A DNA stretch of 64,000 nt. It comes from Halolamina litorea. GTDB lineage: Archaea; Halobacteriota; Halobacteria; Halobacteriales; Haloferacaceae. The translations under genes were made by a program, and so were the position numbers. Location of the stretch: positions 1,984,001-2,048,000 of the forward strand of contig NZ_JANHGR010000001.1 in the NCBI RefSeq assembly GCF_026616205.1, given 5' to 3'. Of the stretch, positions 54,698 to 63,591 are shown in pieces. Numbering within the stretch: the first letter of the stretch is position 1; every line of letters starts with the position of its first letter. The notes beneath the pieces were generated by a model. That model did not search any database. It was not told the origin of the DNA and saw nothing but the letters and a program-made list of their open reading frames with translations.

Positions 54698-55321
54698 GTG
54701 AACCCAGAGGACGTCCGCGAGGACTGGGCCGAGAGGACCGGGGAGTTCTCGCCGGAGTACTACGCCCACAAGGGCCCGAACGAGGCCAGCGAGTCGATCC
54801 GAGAGCTCGTCGAGCACTACAGCGACCGCTCGGCGCGGATACTGGAGGTCGGCTGTAGCTCCGGGCGCCACCTCGCACACCTCCACGACGGGGGGTTCCG
54901 GAACCTCCACGGGATCGAGATCAACGAGGACGCCATCGACGTGCTCCGCGAGGAGTACCCGGGGCTCGCGGCCGACGCGACGTTCCACGTCGGCGACGCG
55001 GGGGACATCCTCACCGAGTTCGCGGACGATGCCTTCGACGTCGTCTACACCGTCGAGACGCTCCAGCACATCCACCCCGCCGACGCCGATGACGTGTTCG
55101 ACGAGGTCGCTCGCGTGACCGGCGACCTGCTCATCACCGTCGAAAACGAGTCCGCCCGCGGCGCGGGCGCCCGTGAGGACGCCGACGTCTCCTACGTCAA
55201 CGACGAGTTCCCGCTCTACCACCGCGACTGGAAGGCGGTCTTCGGCGACCGCGGCTTCGCCCAACTGCTCTCGGAGTCGAGCAAGCGTCGGGACCGACTG
55301 CGGCTGTTCCGGCAGCCGTAA
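54698..55321 (+). CDS. Class I SAM-dependent methyltransferase
   Basis: This methyltransferase has 207 residues. The SAM motif ARILEVGCSSGRHLAHL (near 46-62), the acidic loop HGIEINEDAIDVL (near 70-82) and the motif IV-like DAFDVVYTVETLQHI (near 111-125) are clear. The C-terminus is short and basic (SSKRRDRLRLFRQP). The GTG at 54698 is chosen: TTTACTC about 28 nt upstream predicts a leaderless GTG start. The substrate is unknown. Confidence 0.85.
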   Translation: MNPEDVREDWAERTGEFSPEYYAHKGPNEASESIRELVEHYSDRSARILEVGCSSGRHLAHLHDGGFRNLHGIEINEDAIDVLREEYPGLAADATFHVGDAGDILTEFADDAFDVVYTVETLQHIHPADADDVFDEVARVTGDLLITVENESARGAGAREDADVSYVNDEFPLYHRDWKAVFGDRGFAQLLSESSKRRDRLRLFRQP

Positions 55322-55595
55322 CGAAACGCCCAACGAGGTGCGACGGGTCTGCGTAGACGATTTCCACGAGGATCCCCTCGCGATCCACTTCCGGGCACTC
55401 GGGTGAGGGTCGCAGTTCGCCCGTCAGGTCACTCGCAGTAGTAGCGAGCGCGAAGGCGTCGGGGAGACCGTCGTTTGAACACTGCGGGCTGTCCCAGTCA
55501 GAGATTGTTTCTCCGGCGTCTTTCAGAGAGTCGGCAACACGGCAGTCGGCGGTTTCGAGTGCATCGACACGTTCCCGGAACGCTGCCGCGGGCTG
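55322..55595 (-). pseudogene. Probable decayed coding remnant on the minus strand
   Basis: The 347-nt gap 55322-55668 holds no intact gene. On the minus strand, from 55595 down to beyond 55322, a single frame stays open and reads like protein. It contains FRERVDALETADCRVADSL, GLPDAFALATTASDLTGEL and VDREGILVEIVYADPSHL. It is preceded in frame by GPEQFSKT and a TAA at 55598-55596, and has no start codon at a promoter. GC is lower than in neighbouring genes. I infer a remnant of an unidentified gene whose end merges into antisense of the methyltransferase. Confidence 0.35.
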
Positions 55596-55668
55596 TTAGG
55601 TCTTCGAGAACTGCTCGGGACCGTAGATAGCCCCTTACTGGATCTGTAAAAGCGTCAGCTACCCAATC

Positions 55669-56415
55669 CTACACGAACGCTTGTCGGATCAGCGCCGCGA
55701 GCACCCGGGCGAACCCCGTCCCGTCGCTCCAGAACGCCGCCTCCTCGCCGACGGTCGGCATCTCCGAGGCGGGCTGGACGCTCAACAGCACCGTATCACG
55801 GTCGACCAGCAGCAGGCGTCCGACGCTGAGTTCGGGCGTCTGGTCCTCGACGGCGACGACGGAGAGGCCGGCCGCCTCGGCGGCCGCCCGCACGTCGGGC
55901 TCCGCGCTGGCGACGGTCACCGCGACGCCATCCTCGGCGACGGCCGTCAGCGCCTCGGCCACGTCCTCGGTCAGCAGCGCCGTCTCGCCGGTGGCGAACA
56001 GCACCTCGTCGTCGGCGTCGCCGATCAGGGAGGTGATCCGGGCGGTGACGTTCTCCCGCCCCTCGGTGGTCCAGATCGACTCCCGGTCGTCGGTGGGCGC
56101 GTGCTGTTCGCGGACCTCGACGAGGTACTCGAAGGCGCCGTCGCCGGCCGACTGGAGCCGGTCGTAGAGGAGTTCGCGGGCCTCCTCGATCTCGACCGGG
56201 CGGTAGCGCGTGGGCGACCCCTCCTGGACGTCGATGAGTCCCAGCGACTCCAGTTCGTCCGCCGCGCCGTACACCTGCGATCGGGGCACGTCGGTGACGC
56301 CCGCGACCTCGCTCGCGCTCGCGACGCCGAGTTTCTGCAGGCCGACGAACGTCCGGGCCGCGTAGGTCGACAGCCCGAGTTCGGTCAGCGCCTCGACGGC
56401 CTCGGCGTCCTGCAT
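55669..56415 (-). CDS. TrmB-family transcriptional regulator coupled to the RND gene
   Basis: The protein has 248 residues. The TrmB helix-turn-helix (about 8-75: LGLSTYAARTFVGLQKLGVASASEVAGVTDVPRSQVYGAADELE) is followed by a short coiled-coil and a C-terminal domain (about 105-248) that senses an unknown ligand. Its ATG overlaps the RND stop by one base (TGATG), so it is translated from the same message, an unusual regulator-after-transporter order. It may feed back on the RND gene. Confidence 0.88.
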   Translation of the reverse strand: MQDAEAVEALTELGLSTYAARTFVGLQKLGVASASEVAGVTDVPRSQVYGAADELESLGLIDVQEGSPTRYRPVEIEEARELLYDRLQSAGDGAFEYLVEVREQHAPTDDRESIWTTEGRENVTARITSLIGDADDEVLFATGETALLTEDVAEALTAVAEDGVAVTVASAEPDVRAAAEAAGLSVVAVEDQTPELSVGRLLLVDRDTVLLSVQPASEMPTVGEEAAFWSDGTGFARVLAALIRQAFV

Positions 56416-59400
56416 CACTCCTCGTCTCGACTCCACGCTTGGTTGATCCGGCCGAGTTGGGTTTCGCTGATCTCACCCCGCTCGAAGCCGCCGTAGGCGT
56501 CGTCGAGGTCGGCCGCGGAGACGGCGCCGGAGGCGGTGACGCGCTCGAAGACGTCGGTCACTACTTCCACCGTCGTCTCACCACTCGTCTCGTACTGCCT
56601 CCCGTCGACAGTCACGATACCCTTGAAGTCGAACTGGTCGCCGTCTTCGGCCGTCTCGGGTACCGTCGCGGTGTACCGCAGCGTCGGGTTCTCGCCCTCG
56701 AACGCGACCGAGAGCAGGCCGTCGCCCTCGACGGTCCGAACGGGCACGGGCGTCGCCGACTCGACGCTCGCCGTTCCGTCGACGCGCTCTGAGAGGACCG
56801 CGCGGCCGTCGACCCCCTCCGTTTCGACCGTCACCGAGACCGTCCCGCCGGGGGCGACGACGCCGCGGTCGAACCGGCGCCGGGCACGCGGCTCCGACGC
56901 GGTGGCGTCGGTCGCCTCGGCACCGTTACCGGCCACGGGTGCCGCGGCCGTCGTCCCGTCGGCCGTACCGCTCGTCGTGGGCTCCTGATCGTCCGAATCG
57001 TCGTCCGGCGCCGGGAACACGTCGGCGGGGCCGACGTACTTCGTCCACACCGCGAGCATCGAGGGGAGCACCAACACGCTCGCGAGGAACGCGTAGATGA
57101 TCGTCAGCCCCGTGATGATCCCGAACTGCTGGAGCGGCGGCAGGATGGCGAACACCAGCACGCCGAAGCCGCCGACGGTGGTCGCCGCCGAACCGAGCAG
57201 CGCGCCGCCGGTGCCGGTGACCGCACGCTCCATCGCCGTCCAGATATCGCCCGTACGGTCGAGTTCCTGGTTGTACCGCTCGGAGAGGTGGATGCTGTAG
57301 GCCACCCCGAGCCCGACAGTCAGGCTCGTGATCATCCCCGTGATGACGTTGAAGGAGATGTCCAACAGGAACATCGTCCCGAGGATCCACGTCACCGAGA
57401 ACGCCACGGGGAGCAGCGTCACCGCCCCCAGCGTCGCGCTGCCCTCGGTGATCCGGTAGGCGATCATCAGGAACGCGAACGTCGCCACGAGCGTGATGAT
57501 CAGGCTCTCGACGACCGTTTGCAACAGCTGGTCCTGTACGATCTTGTTCAGCACCGCGCTGCCGGTCGCCGTGGCCTCCAGTCCGTCGCCCTGCAGTTCG
57601 TCGGCGACCGACCGCATCGACTCGGTCACCGCGTCGCCGCTCGCACCGCCCTGCACGGAGACGATCATCCGCATCGCGACGTACTCGCCGTCCTCGCGGT
57701 GGATGACGCCCGCCGCGCGGTCCGGAGCGGCCTCGTAGAGGTCGTCGTACAGCGCCGCGAGGTTCTGGTCGGGTACGCCGTCGCCGTTGCGGTCGGCGGC
57801 GGCGAAGCTCTCGTTGAACGACTCGTTCTCGGCGGCGACGCTCTTCATCACCGTCAGCGGGCTCTGAATCCGCGCCTCGCCGTTCGAGAGCGTCTGGGTC
57901 ACGTCCTCCTTGTCCGCCGCGGAGCGCTCGGCCGCGTCGATGCGCTCTAAGGTGTCGGCCTGCGTGATCCCGCCGCCGCCGTCGTTGCGTATCAGGATCT
58001 GGGCCTGGGAGTCCTGCCGGACGAAGTTGTCGTTGACGTACTCGAGGTTCGCCTTCGCGGTGTACTCCCCGGGCGCGAAGGGCTCGGGCAGGTCCTTCAT
58101 CCAGTCGGCCGGGTCCTCGGCGATGAAGTCGGTCTGCTCGAAGGAGGTGTCGACCTTCGTCGCGCCGTACCCCCCGCCGGCGCTGACTACCAGCGCCAGC
58201 ACGATGACGAGGTACGGGCTCTTCTTCGCCGCCGTCGAGCCCAGCGAGAGCACCGTCGAGAACGCGCCGCCGCCGGTCCCGAACGCGCGCTTGCGCCGGT
58301 CGAAGCCGCGGGCCTCGAAGGCCTCGTCGATCTCGACTTTCACCGCGGGCATCAGCAGGCCGAAGATCAGCAGCGCCGCGGTTATCCCCGCGGAGCTGAC
58401 GACCCCGAAGTCACGGATCGGCGGCACCGGGCTGGTGAGGTTCGAGAGGAACCCGATCACCGTCGTCGCCGTCACGTAGAGCAGGGCGATCCCGACGCCG
58501 ACCAGCGCGGTCCGCATCGAGCCCCGCGGGCCGGCGGTCTCGTCCTGCGTGCGCTCCTCGCGGTGGCGCATGAAGATGTGGATCGCGTAGTCGATGCTCA
58601 GCCCGATCAACAGCACCGGGACGGCGATGAAGATCTGGTTGAAGTCGATCCCCGTCCAGCCCATGATGCCGAACGTCCACGCGAGCACGGCGCCGATGCC
58701 GAGCAGTCCGAGCACGATGTCGAGCGGGTCGCGGTAGGCGACCACCAGCGCGATCAGCACGAACGCGATCGCGAGCGGGCCGACGATCACCAGACTGTCG
58801 CTCATCGAGTTGGTGATCTCCTCGGAGATGATCCCCGCCCCGAAGACGAGGTACTCCCCGCCGTCGCCGCTGTCACCGAGGTCCTGCATCGCCAACTGGG
58901 CGTCGACGACGTCGTCGCCGGCGGTCCCCTGTGCGGCCGACCCCGAGCCCTCCATCGTGACGATGATCATCGTCGCGTCGGCCTCGGTCGATCCGGGTTC
59001 GTAGTCGGTGGGCATCAGGCCGAAGGCGCCGATGCTGTCGCCGCTCCCGCCGCCCCCGGCGTTACCGCCCGCGTTCTCGCCGAGCACCAGCAGGACCGCG
59101 TCGTCCAACTCCGAGTCGTTGAGCGAGGTCAACTGCTCGCGCTGCTCGGCGAGCGTCGCGTTCCTGGCGTTCCGGTACTCCTCGCGCTCGGTGTCGAGTT
59201 CGTCCGCGAGCTCCTGCAGGCGGTCGGCGTCGGCCTGAAGCTGGTCGGCGCGCTCCTGCAGTGCGGTGTACTCATCTTCGAGGACGCCGCGCGTCCCCAG
59301 CCGGTAGGCCTGCCGTGCCTCCTCCTCGGAGGTCGCGTTGCGAAGCTGCTGGGCCGCGGTTCTGAACGTCGCCGCGTCCTCGTCGCCGAGTTCGACCGAG

Positions 59401-59987
59401 GTGTTCGCGCGCACGTCCTCGAACTCCGCGTCGATGCTCGCGTCGCGGTCGTTTCGCAGCGTCGTCAGGGCGGCGTTGAGCTGTTCGCCCGTCGCCGCGA
59501 GCGTCTCGTTTCGCTGCTCGATGGCGGCCTGTTCCTCGCTGAGGCTCTCGTTGAGCGCTTGGAGTTCGGCCGCGGTTCGCTGGACGTCACGGCCCTCGTC
59601 GGCGGAGAGGGAGGCGATGGCGATGGCGTTCGCGATGCTCGCGCTCGGGGGGTCGCCCGCGAGCGTGCCGTTGATCGTTTCGTCGTCCCGGAGCGACCGT
59701 TGGTAGTCGATGATCCCGACCAACGACTCCTGATCCAACACGTTCCCGTCCGGTTGGCGGACGATGACCTGTGCGGTCGTCGTGTCGTCGTCGTCGGTGG
59801 TGAAGTTCTCGTTCGCGTAGTCGAGGGCGTCTCCCTCGGCGGAGTCGGTCTGGAACTGATCGAGCGACGAACTCTGCTCGACCATCGTGGCGCCGCTGCC
59901 GACCGCCACGGTGAGCACCAGCATCACCGCGATGACCGCACGGCTGTGGTCCATCACGCCGTCGACGACTGCGTCGACTCCCCTCAT
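56415..59987 (-). CDS. RND/MMPL superfamily transporter with a C-terminal soluble domain
   Basis: This very large membrane protein has 1190 residues with 12 predicted helices in the duplicated MMPL layout. The first extracytoplasmic loop (about 40-380) contains a long coiled-coil (about 125-290, rich in Leu, Glu and Gln). Helices 2-6 include GLSIDYAIHIFMRHREE and helices 8-12 GLGVAYSIHLSERYN, both typical of MMPL/Patched-type exporters. After the last helix there are about 190 residues: a disordered acidic linker and a beta-rich domain (VAPGGTVSVTVETEG to TTVEVVTDVF), then a short helical end. Lipids or hydrophobic compounds are likely cargo. A TetR-type operator copy lies upstream. The ATG at 59987 overlaps a mini-ORF stop. 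Confidence 0.88.
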   Translation of the reverse strand: MRGVDAVVDGVMDHSRAVIAVMLVLTVAVGSGATMVEQSSSLDQFQTDSAEGDALDYANENFTTDDDDTTTAQVIVRQPDGNVLDQESLVGIIDYQRSLRDDETINGTLAGDPPSASIANAIAIASLSADEGRDVQRTAAELQALNESLSEEQAAIEQRNETLAATGEQLNAALTTLRNDRDASIDAEFEDVRANTSVELGDEDAATFRTAAQQLRNATSEEEARQAYRLGTRGVLEDEYTALQERADQLQADADRLQELADELDTEREEYRNARNATLAEQREQLTSLNDSELDDAVLLVLGENAGGNAGGGGSGDSIGAFGLMPTDYEPGSTEADATMIIVTMEGSGSAAQGTAGDDVVDAQLAMQDLGDSGDGGEYLVFGAGIISEEITNSMSDSLVIVGPLAIAFVLIALVVAYRDPLDIVLGLLGIGAVLAWTFGIMGWTGIDFNQIFIAVPVLLIGLSIDYAIHIFMRHREERTQDETAGPRGSMRTALVGVGIALLYVTATTVIGFLSNLTSPVPPIRDFGVVSSAGITAALLIFGLLMPAVKVEIDEAFEARGFDRRKRAFGTGGGAFSTVLSLGSTAAKKSPYLVIVLALVVSAGGGYGATKVDTSFEQTDFIAEDPADWMKDLPEPFAPGEYTAKANLEYVNDNFVRQDSQAQILIRNDGGGGITQADTLERIDAAERSAADKEDVTQTLSNGEARIQSPLTVMKSVAAENESFNESFAAADRNGDGVPDQNLAALYDDLYEAAPDRAAGVIHREDGEYVAMRMIVSVQGGASGDAVTESMRSVADELQGDGLEATATGSAVLNKIVQDQLLQTVVESLIITLVATFAFLMIAYRITEGSATLGAVTLLPVAFSVTWILGTMFLLDISFNVITGMITSLTVGLGVAYSIHLSERYNQELDRTGDIWTAMERAVTGTGGALLGSAATTVGGFGVLVFAILPPLQQFGIITGLTIIYAFLASVLVLPSMLAVWTKYVGPADVFPAPDDDSDDQEPTTSGTADGTTAAAPVAGNGAEATDATASEPRARRRFDRGVVAPGGTVSVTVETEGVDGRAVLSERVDGTASVESATPVPVRTVEGDGLLSVAFEGENPTLRYTATVPETAEDGDQFDFKGIVTVDGRQYETSGETTVEVVTDVFERVTASGAVSAADLDDAYGGFERGEISETQLGRINQAWSRDEE

Positions 59988-60031
59988 CCGCTCGGTTCCC
60001 TCCGTATCGACCGTTTGCCGTCGGTACCCAT
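59984..60031 (-). CDS. Putative leader mini-ORF before the RND gene
   Basis: A 15-codon frame, MGTDGKRSIRREPSG, begins at ATG 60031, about 34 nt after the TATA-like CGTTATGC (60061-60068). It ends with a TGA that overlaps the RND ATG as ATGA. An in-frame ATG at 60064 would extend it but lies in the promoter. The translational coupling would be similar to that of the other mini-ORFs in the window. Confidence 0.4.
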   Translation of the reverse strand: MGTDGKRSIRREPSG

Positions 60032-60080
60032 CTGTATGTACTCTCGTACTAACAGGGTGTGCATAACGTTTCCGACTTCC

Positions 60081-60094
60081 TGACCGTACGTTCA
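60081..60094. promoter_or_regulatory. TetR-type operator copy 1 (upstream of the RND gene)
   Basis: TGACCGTACGTTCA (reverse complement TGAACGTACGGTCA) is a 14-nt palindrome with one mismatched pair. It is about 95 nt upstream of the RND ATG and 13 nt beyond its TATA-like box. Nearly the same 14 nt lie before the zinc-ribbon gene (60311) and before tetR (60835). The rest of the 345-nt gap 59988-60332 shows only the mini-ORF and promoters. Confidence 0.6.
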
Positions 60095-60310
60095 ACCACG
60101 GCGCGTCGGGGGGTGGTCGTGGGGTCTCCGGTACACCCGCTATCGGCGTTCCCGGCGTCGTCGCAGCGCTCCGGACCGGAGCGACTCCCGGTGTGCTGCT
60201 GGCCGAACCCCTGACCCAGTTCCTCCTCAGCGGCCTGACGCGCCGGGTTTCGAGCGTTTCCATCCCGAGCCACCCGAGCGGCCGGATCCGTGCAGACGGA
60301 ACGCTTTTCC

Positions 60311-60324
60311 TGACCGGACGTTCA
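60311..60324. promoter_or_regulatory. TetR-type operator copy 2 (upstream of the zinc-ribbon gene)
   Basis: TGACCGGACGTTCA differs from copy 1 at a single base and is followed by GTA as in copy 3 (TTCAGTA). It lies between a TATA-like GCTTTTCC (60303-60310) and the ATG at 60333, that is, over the transcription start, a repressing position. Confidence 0.65.
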
Positions 60325-60332
60325 GTATCGGT

Positions 60333-60782
60333 ATGTCGCTTATCCCGGAGCGCCTCCGGCCGTATCTGGCCGGGCTGTTGGGGACGCTCGCCACCGGGTT
60401 CGGCCACCTCTACCTGCGGCGCTGGCTGCGCGGGTTCGGTTGGATCGCGCTGGCGTTCGGCGTCACGGCCGCGTTCGTTCCCGACTCCGCGCTCCAGAGT
60501 ATGGCCGCAGGCGAGGCCGTCTCGACGCAGTCGGCGCTCTACCCGACGATGGCCGTCCAACTCGCCGGCGCGTTCGACGCGTTCCTGCTGGCCTACCGGA
60601 ACCGGACCGACGACGCCACCGGCGCTGAGGGACCCGTCGTCGCCGACGCCACGGCCGACGCCGAGGGTTCCACGCCGGGTACCGTCGCCTGCCCCAACTG
60701 TGGGAAGGAAGTGGACGCCGACCTCGGCTTCTGTCACTGGTGTACGACTGAGTTCGTGACCCCCGACCCCGACTCGAACTGA
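60333..60782 (+). CDS. Membrane protein with C-terminal zinc ribbon
   Basis: The protein has 149 residues. Two or three hydrophobic helices (about 10-30, 33-50, 68-88) are followed by a linker and a zinc ribbon with CPNCGKEVDADLGFCHWC (cysteines near 119, 122, 133 and 136). GTLATGFGHLYLRRWLRGFGWI resembles TM2-type small membrane domains, with a G-x-G-x-x-Y pattern. It carries an operator for the nearby TetR protein, so it probably works in the same envelope response. Function unknown. Confidence 0.75.
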   Translation: MSLIPERLRPYLAGLLGTLATGFGHLYLRRWLRGFGWIALAFGVTAAFVPDSALQSMAAGEAVSTQSALYPTMAVQLAGAFDAFLLAYRNRTDDATGAEGPVVADATADAEGSTPGTVACPNCGKEVDADLGFCHWCTTEFVTPDPDSN

Positions 60783-60834
60783 CCCCGATCCGGGCGTCCG
60801 GGAGGGCTGCGACCGATACGCCTATCCCGGTTAC

Positions 60835-60848
60835 TGAACATTCAATCA
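60835..60848. promoter_or_regulatory. TetR-type operator copy 3 (upstream of tetR)
   Basis: TGAACATTCAATCA fits the consensus TGAACRTNCRRTCA of the reverse complements of copies 1 and 2. It ends 2 nt before the tetR ATG at 60851, over the expected transcription start, suggesting autorepression of the tetR-ABC operon. Confidence 0.6.
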
Positions 60849-60850
60849 AC

Positions 60851-61470
60851 ATGGGGGAGACACCACCGTTCCTCGCGGACCCCGAGAGCACACGGGAGTC
60901 CATCATGCGCGCGACGTACCTCGCGCTCTGTGAGCACGGGTACGCTGGCCTGACGATCCAACGGATCGGCGAGTCTTTCGAGAAGAGCAAGTCGCTGTTG
61001 TACCACCACTACGACGACAAGGACGAGCTGCTGCTCGCGTTCCTGCAGTTCATGCTCGAACAGCACGAGGCGTCGGTTCCCAAGGGTGCCGAGGAGGGCG
61101 CCGCCGAACGGCTCGACACCGTCCTCGACGCGATGTTGCCGCCGTCGCTGTCCGACGAGCACGAGGGGTTCACGGCCGCGATGGTCGAACTCCGGGCGCA
61201 GGCCGCCAACGACGAGCGCTACCGCGAACAGTTCGCCGAACACGACCGGGCGTTCCACGAACAGCTCGTCGCCGTGGTCGAGGACGGCATCGAGGACGGC
61301 ACGTTCGCCGACGTCGATCCGGAATCGGTCGCGCAGTTCCTCAGTAGCGTCATCAACGGCGCGATGACCCGCCGGGTTAGCGGCGGCGACGACGACGCCG
61401 TGACCGCCACTCGAACCGAGGTCGACGCGTATCTCGACCGCGTGGTTCGGGCCGGCGACGGGGGCGCGGC

Positions 61471-61474
<4 letters not shown>
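60851..61474 (+). CDS. TetR/AcrR-family transcriptional regulator
   Basis: The protein has 207 residues. The N-terminal helix-turn-helix (about 12-60: ESIMRATYLALCEHGYAGLTIQRIGESFEKSKSLLYHHYDDKDELL) is typical of TetR. The C-terminal helical ligand domain (about 65-190) has LEQHEASVPKGAEEG and many Ala, Leu and Glu, with no recognisable ligand motif. It starts an operon with an ABC exporter (4-nt overlap) and has an operator-like site at its start. Similar sites occur before two other genes in the cluster. The likely inducers are hydrophobic compounds. Confidence 0.92.
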
Positions 61475-62186
<712 letters not shown>

Positions 62187-62190
<4 letters not shown>

Positions 62191-63428
62191 AACTCGGCGA
62201 GAGCGTCCGGATGAGTTGGCGCGCGATCACGGGCCACAAGCTCCGGTCGGTGCTGACGGTGCTGGGCGTCGTGATCGGCGTCGGCTCGGTGATCACGTTC
62301 GTCACGCTCGGCGCGAGCCTGCAGGCCGCCATCGTCGGCGACGTGGCGACCTCCAGCCCCGACATCGCCGTCTCGGTCGGCCCCGAGAGCGGACAGGGCG
62401 GCCCGCCGAGCGGCGACGCCGTCCCGGTGTTCACCGAACACGACATCGAGCAGCTACAGGGTATCGAGAACGTCGAGGCCGTGGTGCCGACCGGACAGGT
62501 CGGGATCGCAGGGCTACAGTACCGCGACGACCGGATCAGGTGGCCGTCGATGACCGCGACCACCGCCGCCTCCTTCGAGGGCGACGACTTCGCCTCCGGC
62601 GGGGTGTTCACGGCCGGCGAGAACGAGGTCGTCCTCAACCCCGCGGCCGCGACGATGTTCGAGCAGAACGTCTCGGCGGGCGACGAGATCACGGTGGAGT
62701 TCTCCGAGAACGACTCGCGAACCCTCACCGTCGCCGGCGTGCTGAACGCCTCGACCGGCTTCGCGGCCGTCGCCGGCGGCGGCGGGACACCCGCGATCTA
62801 CGTCCCGACGGACCCGTTCTACACGACAACCGCCGAGAGCCCCGCGACCGGCGAGCGCGAGCGGGCGTACCCACAGCTGACGATCCGGGCGGTCAGCTAC
62901 GAGCAGGTCGACGACGTGGAGCCGCCGGCGCGTGACTACCTCGAAAACGAGTCCGACGCCAGCCAGCTCAAGCCCGAGTCCTACGAGATCACGCTCACGA
63001 CCAACGACGCGTTGGTCGAGCAGATCCAGAGCATCCTGAGCACGTTCACCAACTTCATCACCGGCGTCGCGGTGATCTCGCTGCTGGTCGGCGCCATCGG
63101 CATCGCGAACATGATGCTCGTGAGCGTCACCGAGCGGACCCGCGAGATCGGGATCATGAAGGCCATCGGCGCCACCCGCCGGGACATCGTCCAACTGTTC
63201 CTCGTCGAGTCGGTGATCCTCGGCGTGATCGGCTCGGTGATCGGGACGCTCGTCGGCCTCGCCGGCGGCTACGCCGCGGCGACGCTGATCGACCTCCCCA
63301 TCGCGTTCGCGCCCGAGTGGTTCGCCATCGCGGTCGTCGTCGGGATGGGCGTCGGCGTGCTCGCGGGGATCTACCCCGCGTGGGACGCCGCCCGCACCGA
63401 CCCCATCGACGCACTCCGCCACGAGTAG
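62187..63428 (+). CDS. ABC transporter permease, MacB/FtsX family
   Basis: The permease has 413 residues. One N-terminal helix (about 17-40, with SWRAITGHKLRSVLTVLGVVIGV) is followed by a large extracytoplasmic MacB core domain (about 45-270). Three C-terminal helices (about 285-400) include ISLLVGAIGIANMMLVSVTERTREIGIMKAIGATRRDI. This is the mechanotransmission layout, moving substrates or signals from the cell surface rather than through a channel. It overlaps the ATPase gene by 4 nt. It may export or extract lipids, peptides or surface factors. Confidence 0.95.
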
Positions 63429-63438
63429 CCGGCGTCGG

Positions 63439-63518
63439 CCCTCCTCCCGCTGCTTCGGCCCTCCTCCCGCTGCTTCGGCCCTCCTCTCGCTGCTTCGGCT
63501 CTCCCCCCCGCTGTTTCC
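63439..63518. repeat. Tandem 20-bp repeat, about four units
   Basis: Units of CCCTCCTCCCGCTGCTTCGG are arranged head to tail at 63439-63458, 63459-63478 and 63479-63498 (one C to T change), with a degraded fourth at 63499-63518. They begin 11 nt after the ABC permease stop and lie before the tautomerase gene, in non-coding sequence. Pyrimidine-rich on the plus strand; it may act as a terminator or arise by slippage. Confidence 0.75.
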
Positions 63519-63591
63519 TCGTTTCATGGCCCTCTACCCACCGCTTCCCGAGCGCGGGCAGACTCTTCACCCCGGCATCGCAACACCGACC

